Below, piece by piece: positions 12,150 to 24,379 of a stretch of 64,000 nucleotides of DNA. The notes under the pieces are model-generated. The model did not search any database. It saw only the letters and a list, made by a program, of their open reading frames with translations, and was not told the origin of the DNA. Within the stretch, counting starts at the first letter, position 1; each line of letters begins with the position of its first letter. The stretch is from Valencia hispanica (lineage: Eukaryota; Chordata; Actinopteri; Cyprinodontiformes; Valenciidae): positions 36,279,501 through 36,343,500 of the forward strand of contig OY747704.1 in assembly GCA_963556495.2 (NCBI GenBank). Reading direction: 5' to 3'. Made by a program: the position numbers and the translations under genes.

Positions 12150-13440
12150 GTCAGACAGTGTTGTTCACTGGGTCGTACTCTCTGGTACAGTACTTGGCTG
12201 GTTCGAGTCTTACCTAAAGAACAGGGACTTCTTTGTTTCAATAGGAAACTTTTCATCAGAACAAACAGAAATCACATGTGGGGTGCCCCAGGGCTCCATC
12301 CTGGGCCCCCTCTTATTTAATATCTACATACTCCCACTAGCCCAGATTATAACAACCAATAAGATTAGCTACCATAACTATGCAGATGATATTCAGCTTT
12401 ACATTACGATGTCACCAGGTGACTTTGAACCCATCCAAACCCTAAGTACATCCATCTAGCAAATCAATGGATGGATCTGTCATAACTTTCTCCAGCTGAA
12501 CAGAAACAAAACAGAAGTAATTACTTTTGGACCTAAAGAGGAAAGATCAATAGTCATCACACAGCTCTAGTTAATACAGCTAGAAACTATTGATCAGGCC
12601 CAAAATCTAGGTGCAGTTATAGACTCAGAACTGAACCTCCAGGGTCACATAAAGGCAATGACAAGGTCAGCCTACTATTACCTGAAGAAGATTTCAAAGG
12701 ATTAAAGGACTAATGTCGCAACAGGACCTAAAAAAACTCATCCATGTGTTTATCTTTAGTCGGATTGATTACTGCAACAGCGTCTTCTCAGGTCTGCCTA
12801 AAAAGTAAATTAGACCGCTGCAGCTGATCCAGAACGCTGCTGCTCATGTCCTCCCTAGAACCAGGAAAGTAGAGCAAATCACCCCAGTTTTAAAGTCCTT
12901 ACACTGGCTCCCTGTAGCTCAGAGAATAGACTTCAAAATACTTTTACTAGTTTATAAATTATTGAATAGCTTAGCACCAAAGTATCTTGAAGATCTGCTG
13001 TTACTATACCAACCCACCAGAACACTCAGGTCCTCTTATTCCAGTCTACTCAACATCCCTAGAATTAGAACCAAATATGGAGAACCAGCTTTCAGTTTCT
13101 ATTCTCTAAATTGGAACAAACTTCCAGACAACTGCAAAGCTGCTGAAACACTGAGTTCTTTTAAATCACAACTCAAAATGTATCTGTTTAGAGCTGCATT
13201 TGAGTAATGATTTGATGTATCATGTTTTGTGGATTCTTCTTGCTTTACTGCTGTTTTTACATTATATGCTTCGTAATGCTTTGATAAATCTGTGTGTGCT
13301 TCATGCTTTATTGCTGTTTTTACTTGATATCCTTTGTCTGTGTTTTACTGCTATTTTTATTTTACCACTTAAACATATAAAGCACCTTGAATTACCTTGT
13401 TGTAGAAAGTGTGCTATTCAAACAAAATTGCCTTGCCTTT
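12150..13440 (+). pseudogene. L2-type LINE, RT palm to 3' end, 5' truncated
   Basis: The plus-strand translation shows a non-LTR reverse transcriptase from the middle of the palm: [14 protein letters not shown] at 12280-12320, then [10 protein letters not shown] at about 12379-12408, which is the catalytic Y-A-D-D box. Downstream blocks HIKAMTRSAYYYL, LQLIQNAAAHVLP and HWLPVAQRIDFKIL lead to the C-terminal end NKLPDNCKAAETLSSFKSQL, with a stop near 13205. The 3' UTR ends at 'aaaattgccttgcctt', the usual L2 terminus. In-frame stops occur at 12457-12459 and in several later places. Two shorter plus-strand copies of the same family lie at 45.1 and 56.3 kb. Confidence 0.9.
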
Positions 13441-13449
13441 CCATCAAGA

Positions 13450-16214
13450 TGTTTAAAAAGTAAATTCAATAAAGTGACTGTGGCATCCACGACTCCACGA
13501 CTCATAAACCATCTAGTGGCCAAAAAGCTGCATTGACTAGTAATTACATCGACTATATAGCACTGCTCTTATGAAATGATCTGGGGCTGATATTAGGTTG
13601 ACCAGTTATAGACATGGGCTCTCCGTTGCGTTCGACTGATAGTTAAAGAATTGGGCTCTACTCCATCAATGCTTGCATGAGGGACAGCCCTTGCGTCGAT
13701 GGATAATAGCGCTGCGTGTCTCCGCAGCTACGCAGACTGAGAAGTATAAACTAGTCTTAACTTCCGAACACAAGGTTGTCCATTGGATTGCCAGACAAAG
13801 AGGCATGATTCATCTTTTCTCTGCTCTAGGTTAGAGTGGAGGCTTAATTTACACCACTATATCCAACATATTACATTGCACATTGCTTCTTTGTGATTGA
13901 AACACATTGCGCAAAACTCTTTTGGCTGTTTTTGAACTGATCTGAATACCAGACGAAGCTTATAAGTCTGTACCCACTGAATCTGTAGAAAGTTAGTGAC
14001 ATGTGCACAGTATGCACTTTAAAATCCTCTGACCCATCTCTGTGAGTTTAAATGGCCTAGCACTTTGTGGTTGAGTTGTTGTCATTCCCAATATATAATA
14101 TACTGTATATAATATTATAACCTCCACTTTGGAATAAGTTACCTGTTAGGTGTGACCTAGGAAAAAAAATGAACTCAGTCCCACATGATGGTATGCATCT
14201 GGTCTGTACTGATGGTTTGTTCCAAATTGCTCATAGAACACTTTTTGTGGCTGACATATCAGGAGAACTGGCCCAGTCTTCTGAGTTATAAAGATTGTAA
14301 TTATTTTACCACTTTGGGGTGCTCATTGACTGTGTGTGGAGTACCAATGTTTTAGCCCATGATGGTCATGTTTTTATTCAAAGCAACAAAGAATGTGGTG
14401 CTGTTGATGTTCCAAGATGGTTGAATGTGCCTGTTCAAATAAGGGGTCTGAACTAAGATTGATGTCATTCCTTCAACACTCGAGCAGTCTGAAGGAATAG
14501 GAAATAAAAACAGTGTGAATGTCTTATTTTTAGCCCTCATGAGTGCCACAGATTTTCCATACTTTAATCCATTATATGGATTACAGTGTTTTAGATAACT
14601 CAATATACATGGCAAGATAACAACACAGTGTGACAGTAGCTTTAGGAATCGGTATCCAAAGCAATGCATACTGTAACATCTGCACAGCACTCTTCTCATG
14701 TGCACTGTGACATATTTAGTAGTAATTGTCTATTATGTTTTGCTAAAATGTACCATACAACCATGTTCATTTTTGTGATTAGTCTATCAAGAAGTTGTTG
14801 AACTGAATCACAGCTGTTGCAACGGGCTCCTTAATCCAGCCGTTGGCATATAAAACTTGGCATCTTCCTTCTGTCATCTGGATTCTTCTGTTCAGCTCAC
14901 AATCTCAAAAAGCCACTCAATTGTACATGTAGGACTTTCTCCCATCTGTCTTGGTCTAGACAATTGTCAGCTGGCAGACACTCAATATCCAATGCCCACA
15001 ATTCTTGTCTGCAGCTTCCAGCTGCAGCAAAAACTTGGCATCCTCCCCTTCACTGCTGTCCATTTTCCTACGGGGTATAAAACCATACCGACTCCCTCCT
15101 GTTTTAAGCCTTCTTACAGAGTATTAATACATCCTTCCAGTGCCCTCAATAAGCAAATCACTGGTTTACTAGACAAAACAGGTGTAACAACCGATTACTG
15201 CCATGTGGAGGAGACACAGCTGTGCCTGCTTGCCTTACTTTGCAGCACAATTTAAATAGAGTTTGGGATGAATCCCAAAAAGTGGAGCACAGAAATAATA
15301 GTCAATCTCTCCAGGACTATTGGTATTCACATTTTTCTTTTTTTTTCTCAAAGGGTAAAATAACCAGGGGACTTAAACAAACTATGCAACAAAGGCTGAT
15401 ATTGTTTTACCACACATATTACTGTTTCAGATACTAATTCAGAATAAAAACAAAAAAGACAAATGCATTTTAATGGTAAAGTGCCCAGATTAGTCAGATA
15501 TCAACACAAGAAAGAAACAGGTGCATGGTTTAGCTGTGATACTATAAAAGCTATTAATCCCCAGTATTACTGAAGCTCACTACAGTAAATATGTGCCTAA
15601 ACTATTGTCATATCGCAAATTTCATGTATAGATTTTAACGGTAAACAGGTTTTTGTACTACTTTTGAAGCAATGGCTTATAGAAGTTATAGATGGTTGCT
15701 TTCCCATAACTCCCTGTAGAGTCAACCTCTCCGACAAAGCTACACTTTGTATGTAAACAGTAAGGGATTTAGTTTAAGCTTTTTAACCAAATTTCTGTCC
15801 TATATAATCATTTTGCTTTCAACATTTTACAAACAGACATATTTGAATAGGTGTTGCTGAGGTGTATCTTAGATTAAAATATAAACAAAAGGCATTTACT
15901 TGTTACAGAGATGTATACACATTTGGGGGAATTTAATTTCTGGGCTTATAATTCAGGAAGAAAACATCTTTGCAGCATTATTGACTCCTATTGGCGTTGT
16001 ATCATAGAAATAACAACAGCCAGGCACCCCATTGACCACCTGAGCTGCTTACAGATAGATGTTGAGGACCTGTCTTTTTTATTAATGGCAGTCACTGTTT
16101 GTTGAAACAATTCAAGTGAATTGGTGAGCTTAGTTTTAACAAAATGGTTAAAACTTTTAATGTAACATTTTTACTTTTAGGAGCTCATTCTCTCCTTAAC
16201 TTTTATGTATCTTG
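13450..16214. other. No gene seen
   Basis: Open frames at 14857-15255 (132 codons, plus) and 14352-14705 (117 codons, minus) are the longest here. They have unremarkable composition, no detectable domain and no splice context that I can defend. 13600-13760 is GC-richer, with strings such as 'tgcgtgtctccgcagctacgcag', and looks like part of an old repeat. Confidence 0.45.
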
Positions 16215-18345
16215 CAGTAGCGGCTCCTGAGTATAAATAATAGTGTGGCAGACTGCGATGCCGAATTGAAAAACCACACCCACATTCATTGTGATGTCAT
16301 TCGGCAGCCACATTCAAAAACCTTAGTAATATTGCAATTAGATTTGCAATTATCACAATATGAACCTTTAAGCAAGCAGCTTTTTAAAAACAGAATTATT
16401 GCGCTAGAGATAAATAGCACAGGTGAATTAAAGTCTATGTTATCTAACACCCACGACACCAATGAGTTATAATACCTTAAATAAAGCTAAGATAAACAAT
16501 GCACTTTTCTTTTTAGAAGTTTATTCATTGTTGACTATCGGCTAAACAGCACAAAAATAACAACGTAGCCCTGGTTCATGAAAATAACAAAAACAGAAGC
16601 TTTTTAACATAGGCCTAAAATAAACAAGCTTGGACTTTCAAATCAAAATTCTAAAAACAACACCACGGCCAGTTTCAAACTAAAGGGAGAAAAAATCTAA
16701 TTAAATACATAATTTTGTTTCTTTCTTATTTTTTCCTGTTACACTGATGAGTTCATTTATACAATAACTTGGCAAGGCGCTCTTTCAGGTGTGCGAATTT
16801 CACAATCACAGTTTTATTGAAATCAGGTATGTCGTGTGTCAGTCGCTTTTCTATTGACAGCATTGCTAGTGCAGCATTCCAGTGTTTCTCTTGTGTCAAG
16901 GTATTTCTGAGAAATGTCTTTATTCGTTTGAGTTGGGATAAACAGCATTCAGACTCTGGTCATCATGGGTGTAGTGATCAGGATGCGAAGAAGCTTCAAA
17001 GTTTCAGAAAACACTTCCTGTAAGTGGATTTGATTAAAAAGCTCAAACAATACCATTGCACGTCCTGAAATTAAGGTTTTTGTATATAAATGACAGCTCA
17101 GTTTGCAGCCCTAATTTAGTCAACATTGAATATGCAGCAACTGCCTCCTTCAGTTCTGCTGTTGAGAAGTCTTTGGAGTACTCAAGAAAAAACTCCCTGT
17201 CAAGCAACACAGCTGTAGACAAGTGTCCAGTAAAAGCAAACCTTTCTCGAGCATTTGTTATTACTGTGTCGTACACCTCATATCCCACTCTCTGCAAGTT
17301 TTGAACGTTTCCTCTTCTAGACCCTCCTTCCTCAATATATCTAGCACACAGTGTTTCCACAGTATCACGAACCTTTGAAACAGAAGTCACAAAATGTTCT
17401 GTCATTCTGAGTATGTGAACTGCATCGTTATTTCTCCGCTGAAGCTGCGCAAAGAGCGTATCCACACGTGACATGATGCTATGGAACAACTCCAGGAAAA
17501 AAAAGAAACTCTTTATCCTCTAGCCTTCTACAGAAGCTCTTTGCCTCTCTGATTGAGGCTGAATCAAATTCTTGAGACGATTGAATAGTGTTCAAGCATT
17601 CCAGCAAAATGTCCTTGTTTTCATAAACTGTACTGACTGCTTAACTATGGACGTTCCACCACATCTGTGATGTGAGTGGCAACCGCCTTGTTACAATCCG
17701 ATCCAAAACAGCTGTTCTTTTTGGCGATGGGCAGAAAAAAGCAGAAAAGCCACTAATATAAAAAAAAGACACGCAACTGTGTTAGTTGATGCGCGTAACA
17801 GTGTACAAAATCCGCGTTTGGGTAAATGTCCTGAATCTTTCTCCTCACACCACCTGTTGCTCCTTGCATCACTCTTGCTCCATCAAACATCTGAGCGATC
17901 AACCTGTCCCTGTCCACGCCATGATCTGCTGAAAAAAACAGGTTCCGCTGCTCCAGAAGTACTTTTGAAATCGACTCAGCAGTCATGTTCCCATCAATCA
18001 CTTTGAAGCAAACAAACCTCTCCTGCACCGTGTTGGCTACATCAATTTAATGAAAAACAACCACGAGCTGGCAATGTGTTGAAACATCTGTGGTGTCATG
18101 GGCCTGGATTGCCATAAAATCAGTGTTTTTCAGCTCCTTTATGATGTGTCCTTGCGTAATGCCAATCATGCAATCCAGAAGCTCCTTTTGAATAGTTTTG
18201 GATGTACCTTTAAAGATCGTTGCTTTCTCCAGATGATCCCGCATAGCACTATCCAAGGATGCAACAAAATCCACCAAGCCCAGACAGACGCCAGGGTTAT
18301 TGGATGACTGAGACTCATCATGTCCTCTAAGAGCAAATCAAGCAG
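16215..18345 (-). mobile_element. hAT-type DNA transposon remnant
   Basis: A transposase pseudogene (16753-18340, minus) is followed on its 3' side by about 500 bp of AT-rich sequence that ends at 16215 in 'cagtagcggctcctgag'. This string fits hAT terminal inverted repeats of the 'cagtggcggct' type, one of which also bounds the MITE at 32.4 kb. The matching right end was not found between 18.3 and 20.7 kb, so the element is probably truncated on that side. The limits given are the outermost supported positions. Confidence 0.6.
16753..18340 (-). pseudogene. hAT transposase (DUF4371 / ZMYM1-like type)
   Basis: On the minus strand the domain order is that of hAT transposases. FALRGHDESQSSN and DUF4371 (18340-18047) include KELLDCMIG and DTTDVSTHCQLVVVF. 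A catalytic-domain block (18028-17753) includes ERFVCFKVIDGN and FDGARVMQGATGGV, then NADFVHCYAHQL. A tryptophan-containing insertion-domain block lies near 17670 (WWNV). A helical region follows at 17489-17043. The C-terminal dimerisation segment (about 16950-16756) reads LKRIKTFLRN and LAMLSIEKRL, and the protein ends KLLYK-stop at 16755-16753. An in-frame TAA at about 18046 joins the first two blocks, at least two frameshifts follow, and no N-terminal zinc finger is visible. It is non-functional. Similar sequences are often annotated in fish as zinc finger MYM-type 1-like. Confidence 0.88.
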
Positions 18346-18406
18346 ATACAAACATAGAAAAACAAATAAAAAAATTAAAGTCAATTAAGTAACTAACTGT
18401 GTTTGC

Positions 18407-18569
18407 TATGTTATATGAGAGGTTTCACTATGTTATATGAGAGGATATTTCAGTATGTTATACGTGAGGCAATTTCAGTATATTGTATGAGAGCTTTCAC
18501 TATATTGTGTGAATGATTTCAGTATGATATATGAGAGGTTTTTACTATAGTATGTGAATGATTTCAATT
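18407..18569 (+). repeat. Minisatellite, seven diverged 22-25 bp units
   Basis: Seven consecutive units begin 'tatgttatatgagag' or a variant and end 'tttcac' or 'tttcag' (lengths 22, 25, 25, 22, 22, 23 and 23). The array lies just upstream of the hAT transposase remnant and could be its subterminal repeat. Confidence 0.75.
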
Positions 18570-18953
18570 TCACATGTGTGTGTGAGAAGCTAATTCTGAA
18601 TAATGTCTCAAACGGCCCCTCATACATGACTGTGCTTATGCTGTCACTGTACTCTTCCAGCAGAGAAGGGAGATTTGAGCATGCGCAATGAATTTATTGT
18701 TCATATCCTCCAACAGTAGCGGGGCTGCTGCTCGAGGTCAGGCCTCTGTGAGCTCTCTGAGATGGGAGAGCAGGGTTTGTACAGTCATGAAAATCCTGGA
18801 AAGTAATGGAATTTCAAAATCAAATTTCCAGGGCATGGAAAAGTTTTGGAATTTTATAGGTCCTGGAAATGTTTTTCGAATTTTACAAAATCTAAGTTCA
18901 AAGTTTTCTTGTGCTTCTGGCTGCACAAATTGGTTTGATAAAAACAATAAAGA

Positions 18954-18956
<3 letters not shown>

Positions 18957-19009
<53 letters not shown>
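18957..19009. repeat. (TA)n microsatellite
   Basis: An uninterrupted TA run of 53 bases, preceded by 'aataaagaga'. The open frame reading YIYIYI is an artefact of it. Confidence 0.97.
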
Positions 19010-19011
<2 letters not shown>

Positions 19012-20790
19012 TGTTAAATGATATTGAATGTGAACTAGCGAACTACATATAAGACTGAAATTAAATGATTGCACTTAAAACAGAATAGTTCACCTACGGT
19101 GCCCTGAATCCACAGTCTCACAACTTCCTCCTGCTCCCGATGCAACTGAAATGATCACCTGCTTGTGTGTAATCCAATGGTGGGATTGCTGCAGAGATTA
19201 TTGTCATGAGGTTTTGGATTTTTGCATCAGGCAGATGACTTCTCATGGGGGTTTAGATGTTGTTCTAGAGGCTGAATCCATACTCCGCTGCCACACTGGA
19301 GACTTGGATTAAGCGCCACTTCAGCCAAAGTTTTGAAATCAATGAACATTTCTCCAACTGAAGCTATCAGAAGTTGGAAAGACTGTCTGAACGAGCCGCT
19401 AACTGACCCGCAAGCTATTGCTTCAGCGGGACAAAATCCCGCAACTGCAGCATATGTGCCAGTTCTGCACCAGTGGTTGGCATGACACCAGGCTCTTTGG
19501 AGCGTGTCTGTGATCAGCCACACCACACTGAAGTGCTCCAAAGTTTCTAAATAACTGGATGCATTGGGTACGGTGTTCCGGTCAGAGATGATGCTCAGAA
19601 GCTCTCATGGAAATCTTTTTTTTTTTTTTTGTGTCTTTATCAAGTAGTCAGGGGTGTGAATACTAATTAATCAAAATGATCGACGGCCTTCAGATTTTTC
19701 CGTCACTGTTTTAAAAAACTGGTGTAGGTACCAGATGTGCTCAGGTAGCCAGATCCACTTGGAGGCCTGCACATTGCTATGATGTCGTATTAAATGATTG
19801 GCTGGAAGCTGACATTGCACTACATGATTGACTGGACGTTAGCACGTTGACTTAGTGTGTAGTTATTTAAAAAGGAACTTTATTGAATAAATAAGTATAC
19901 AACACACGAACAAATGAGGTATACAGTAGAATTAAACAGATACAAACAGCCAGGGGTGTTACATAAATACTGTACATGCAAAAATTTACATATATGAATT
20001 GTTTTGAGAGCCTTTTTTTTTTTTGATAGTCCAATATTGATTTTATGTATAGTTAAACATTTATTATCTTTTTTGGGTATTCTATGAAAAACAGAATAAG
20101 ACATTTTTCCATTGTAAGAAAAAATCCGTCAAAATACGGTTAATAACAACCTGCTAAACCCTTTCCAAAGTCCATGCCTGAAAGATCAGTACCAGAAAAG
20201 ATGTCACATTTTCTTGATGATCCCCACTGGAACTGTTATTAACATTTATGTCTCTTTTAAATTTCACCATCTAGTGCTTGGCAGGGTTAAAAATGGGGGA
20301 ACCATGTAGTTTGTCTGACTAGTGTTTCCGTAGTGTGTGTGTTATGTGTGTGTGTGTGTGTGGGGGGGAATAGAGACAGTGAACAGTGAGGGTATGTGTG
20401 AACGATGGCTTCTCTAATCTAGAGTGGAACTCGTTCAGCTACTCTGCTGTGTATTGTTTCCCTGCAGGCTGGGGGGATGGGCTCCCATTATGTTCCTTAG
20501 GCCTTGCCACACTGAAAGACAAACCTGGGACTCAGTCCTGAGATCTTCTGTATTGGTGTATGTATTGGTGGGCCCGGGGCAGCTGTGATAGGAGCCTCTC
20601 CTCGCTCTCCTGGAGGACGGGGCTGAGACAGATGGTGTGACCGCGGGGTCAGTGGCCTCCGCTGGGAGAGATGGGTCCAGGCAGTGCTGGCGCTGCTGGA
20701 AATGGGTGGCCAGACACTTGCACTACTTCAAGATGTAACATTGTATGCCATCAGACCTGCCCTGAACAAGATAATTTGGCATGTACGGAA
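19010..20790. other. No gene seen
   Basis: The minus-strand frame at 19227-19541 (104 codons) is cysteine- and alanine-rich with no domain I can name. The segment 20500-20690 is GC-rich and may be part of an old repeat. A GT run occurs at 20333-20362. Confidence 0.45.
20333..20362. repeat. (GT)n microsatellite, interrupted
   Basis: Two GT runs are separated by 'ta' and followed by eight G. Confidence 0.95.
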
Positions 20791-22770
20791 TGAAGATAGT
20801 CCTGTGTTAAACTACTGCAACACACATTACTTAATTTTAACAATTCAAGTTTCTATTTTTTACTTAACTAATGACAAAGTTCTAATATAATTATGTTCAG
20901 TATTACTCACACATCATAGTATGTGGCTTTTTAGGGCAGGTAAATGTTTTATTTACATCAAATGAGAAAGGTTACCACTTGGCTTTTAAGGAATGACAGG
21001 AGTCCATTGTTGGATGGTACAGAATTATACAAGTCCCCACTAAGATAGGATAGAGCAACACACACACTCTTGCATTGGTGTGTTTCTATTTTTTAACTTA
21101 GCTAATGACAAAATTCTAATATAATTATGTTCAGTATTACTCACACTGCATAGTGGGTGGCTTTGTAGACCAGGTCAATGTTTTATTTACATCGAATGAG
21201 AAAGGTTCACACTTTGCTTTTAAGGAATGATAGGAGTCCATTGTTGGATGGAACAGAATTACACAAGTCCCCACTAAGATAGGATAGTGTGACACACACA
21301 CTCCTGCATTGGTTTATAAGGAAGAATTTAGCAAAACTATCTATTCTAATGAGCCATTTTTCATCTAAACCTAATACAATGTAAAGTAGCACCATTACTC
21401 TTGTTATTTCATTTTAGGTTTACTGTGAAACTGAACAAAGTTATCAGTTCGTCTGAGAAACAAGGGATTATTTTGGAGGATGAATGAAGATAGTCCTGTG
21501 TTAAACTACTGCAACACACATTACATGATTTTTTTAACAATTCAAGTTTCTATTTTTTACTTAGCTAATGACAAAATTCTAATATAATTATGTTCAGTAT
21601 TACTCACACTGCATAGTGGGTGGCTTTGTAGACCGGGTCAATGTTTTATTGACATCAAATGAGAAAGGTTCACACTTGGCTTTTAAGGAATGACAGGAGT
21701 CCATTGTTGGATGGTACAGAATTATACAAGTCCCCACTAAGATAGGATAGAGCGACACACACACTCTTGCATTGATGTGTTTCTATTTTTTAACTTAGCT
21801 AATGACAAAATTCTAATATAATTATGTTCAGTATTACTCACACATCATAGTGGGTGCCTTTGTAGACCGGGTCAATGTTTTATTTACATAAAATAAGAAA
21901 GGTTCACACTTGGCTTTTAAGGAATGTCAGCAGTCCATTGTTGGATGGTACAGAATTACACAAGTCCCCACTAAGATAGGATAGAGGAACACACACACTC
22001 TTGCATTGGTGTGTTTCTATTTTTTAACTTAGCTAATGACAAAATTCTAATATAATTATGTTCAGCATTACTCACACATCATAATGGGTGGCATTGTAGA
22101 CCGGGTCAATTTTTGATTTACATCGAATGAGAAAGGTTCACACTTGGCTTTTAAGGAATGATAGGAGTCCATTGTTGGATGGTACAGAATTACACAAGTC
22201 ACCACTAAGATAGGATAGAGTGACACACACACTCCTGCATTGGTTTATAAGGAAGAATTTAGCAAAACTATCTATTCTAATGAGCCATTTTTCATCTAAA
22301 CCTAATACAATGTAAAGTAGCACCATTACTCTTGTTATTTCATTTTAGGTTTACTGTGAAAATGAACAAAGTTATCAGTTCGTCTGAGAAACAAGGGATT
22401 TTTTTGGAGGATGAATGAAGATAGTCCTGTGTTAAACTACTGCAACACACATTACTTGATTTTTTTTAACAATTCAAGTTTCTATTTTTTAACTTAGCTA
22501 ATGACAAAATTCTAATATAATTATGTTCAGTATTTCTCACACATCATAGTGGGTGGCTTTGTAGACCGGGTCAATTTTTGATTTACATCAAACGAAAGAG
22601 GTCCACCTTTGGCTTGGAGTCCATTGTTGGATGGTACAGGATGACACAAGTCCCCAAAAATAGGATAGAGCGACATAAACACTCCTGCATTGGTTTGTAA
22701 GGAAGAATTTAGCAAAACTATTTATTCTAATGAGCCATTTTTATCTAAACCTAATACAATGTAAAAGTAG
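20791..22770 (+). repeat. Tandem array: 233-bp A units with a 232-bp B spacer
   Basis: Unit A starts at 'gtttctatttttta' and is found at 20850, 21082, 21546, 21779, 22013 and 22478, giving steps of 232, 464, 233, 234 and 465. The doubled steps are filled by a different segment B of about 231-232 bp ('aaggaagaatttagcaaaac' to 'caacacacattac'). Layout: end of B, A, A, B, A, A, A, B, A, start of B. The blocks A-B starting at 21082 and 22013 are almost identical over more than 400 bp, giving a period of 931 bp. Each A ends with 'ccccactaagatagg' and a short CA run. Identical 62-codon minus-strand frames (21207-21395 and 22138-22326) are produced by the repeat and are not genes. Confidence 0.93.
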
Positions 22771-23373
22771 CATTTTTGTTTTTCATAATTCAAATTTCCA
22801 CTCTTGGAATGAATAGAATGACAGAGGCAACTTATTTTTTACAGAGGCAACTTTTTCTTATCAAGGTACTAGAATTAATTTGTATTACAGCCCATGCAAA
22901 ATGCATGTTATCTGCTATTACCACAGGCCTTGATATTAGTTCATGGAGCCATGTTAGATCTGAAAAGCATTCAATATATTATTTTATTTTCAAATGTGGC
23001 TATAATTATTTTTTGTGATATTTTATTGCACACTCTTAATAACAACATTATTAGAGATAAATAATCAAATATGAAAGAGACCAATAAAGTCATTGTATTA
23101 AACCAACTCTCATTAGGTGGAAGAATAGTTACAGACAGTTCCATTGCTGCATGTGGAGGTCCCCTCTTGGATAGGTAGATGTCGCTCGGTCCCCTCTTTT
23201 TTTATTTTATTTATAAAAGTAACATTTTCAGTAATATTCTGTCAAAAGACCTTAAAAGTGATTTTTATTTTGTATTTTTGTTTTGTTGAACTCATGTGTT
23301 TGTCCAGAAACAAAAGTCCCCTCTTGGGAGGATTATCCGACAGTCCCCTGTTGGTAAGGTAAACGCGTATAGG
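22771..23373. other. No gene seen
   Basis: AT-rich sequence between the tandem array and a GT-flanked SINE fragment. The string 'tcccctcttgg' occurs at 23162 and 23319 and may be a remnant of a repeat. Confidence 0.4.
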
Positions 23374-23416
23374 GGTGTGTGTGTGTGTGTGTGGGTGTGT
23401 GTGTGTGTGTGCGTGC
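23374..23416. repeat. (GT)n microsatellite in V-SINE position
   Basis: A GT run interrupted by 'ggg' and 'gc', lying exactly where full-length V-SINEs carry a variable GT stretch upstream of the 'gttgccctgcgatggac' block. Confidence 0.95.
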
Positions 23417-23572
23417 ATAGTTGTTTGTTCTGTATTTCTCTGTGTTGCCCTGCGATGGACTGGCAACCCGTCCAGAGTGTACCCCGCCTATCCCCCCAAT
23501 GTCAGCTGGAGATATTCACCAGCCCCCTCGCAACCCTGTATAGGATGGAGGGGTACAGATGATGGATGGTTG
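23417..23572 (+). mobile_element. V-SINE-type SINE, 3' part
   Basis: Contains 'ttgccctgcgatggactgg', 'tgtaccccgcctat', 'agctggagat' and a 'gatgatggatgg' tail. This is the conserved 3' half of the SINE seen nearly complete at 60.6-61.0 kb on the other strand. The tRNA-like head is missing. Confidence 0.8.
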
Positions 23573-23988
23573 CATTGTTTCATCATTTCCCTTTATCATG
23601 GTGATCAGTGAGAAATGTCTCTTTAACTTTTTGTATTTATTAAATTTTTGCAATACATTTTTACAAGTTTAAAAAAATAAACAAATGAATTAGATGTTTA
23701 AAGACCTCATGACACGAAGTTGACATTTTTTAACATAACATAAAATAAAGAAATCTGAACCCAATGGACTATGTCAAAGTCATAGACATGCCTTGTATAA
23801 TCCTACTGAGAGCAAAAAAACGCTGCGGTGACTAGCATTTTACTACTGTATCACTGCGCACTGAACGAGCAGAAAGCCGGAAGTGACGTTAGCGAGAGAA
23901 CGCATTGTTTGTTGACACAAATGACAGCGGCTTTTCAGCTGTGACTGGGACCACTATTTTCTGTTTTTGACAAAGAAAAGTGATCGCA

Positions 23989-24300
23989 ATGCCTTCGCGT
24001 TGTGTTGGGGGATTTTGCTCAAATACACACAAGGACGGTGTCAGTTTATTTAAGTTTCCCAAAGACCCAGAGTTACTGTCTAAGTGGGTGAAACAGGTTA
24101 GCAGCACCCATGAATAGTGGGCTTCCTCCTCCTCCTCTCTTCTCTGTTAGGAACATTTTGAGCAGAATTGTTTTGATTACTATGATAAAGGAATCCCTGG
24201 GTTGTTTAGTTCAACACAAGCGTGTGTTGCTGCCAGCAGGTGTGCCTGCAGTGTTCAGGAGGAGTGTGACAGCGTGTGGGGGCGGTACCCGTGGTGGTGC
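23989..24300 (+). pseudogene. THAP-domain coding segment, interrupted by two stops
   Basis: From ATG 23989 the frame reads MPSRCVGGFC, then KFPKDPELLSKWVKQV, a stop at 24115-24117, then WASSSSSLLC, a second stop at 24148-24150, then EHFEQNCF. Cys5, Cys10, Cys53 and His56 occupy the C2CH zinc positions of a THAP DNA-binding domain, with the family's conserved Pro24, Trp33 and Phe57. A frameshift later gives LLPAGVPAVFRR, resembling the AVPTIF-type motif that ends many THAP domains. THAP domains occur in host regulators and in P and Kolobok transposases. Here the stops and TE-rich surroundings favour a transposon remnant. A tiny intron at 24096-24150 is formally possible (gt...ag with a pyrimidine tract) but would remove Cys53. 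Confidence 0.75.
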
Positions 24301-24379
24301 TTGTGGACTGTGCAGCACTGACAAGCTCCACTTCCACTCATACCCCACCTAGATTTCGTGTTTCCAGAAGCATAGGCTC

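Noticed and set aside
18688..19017. 109-codon frame ending in IYIYIY
   Set aside because: The C-terminal part is a (TA)n microsatellite and the rest has no recognisable domain.
21207..22326. Two nearly identical 62-codon minus-strand frames as duplicated small genes
   Set aside because: Their spacing of 931 bp equals the period of the tandem array, and similarity extends well beyond the frames.
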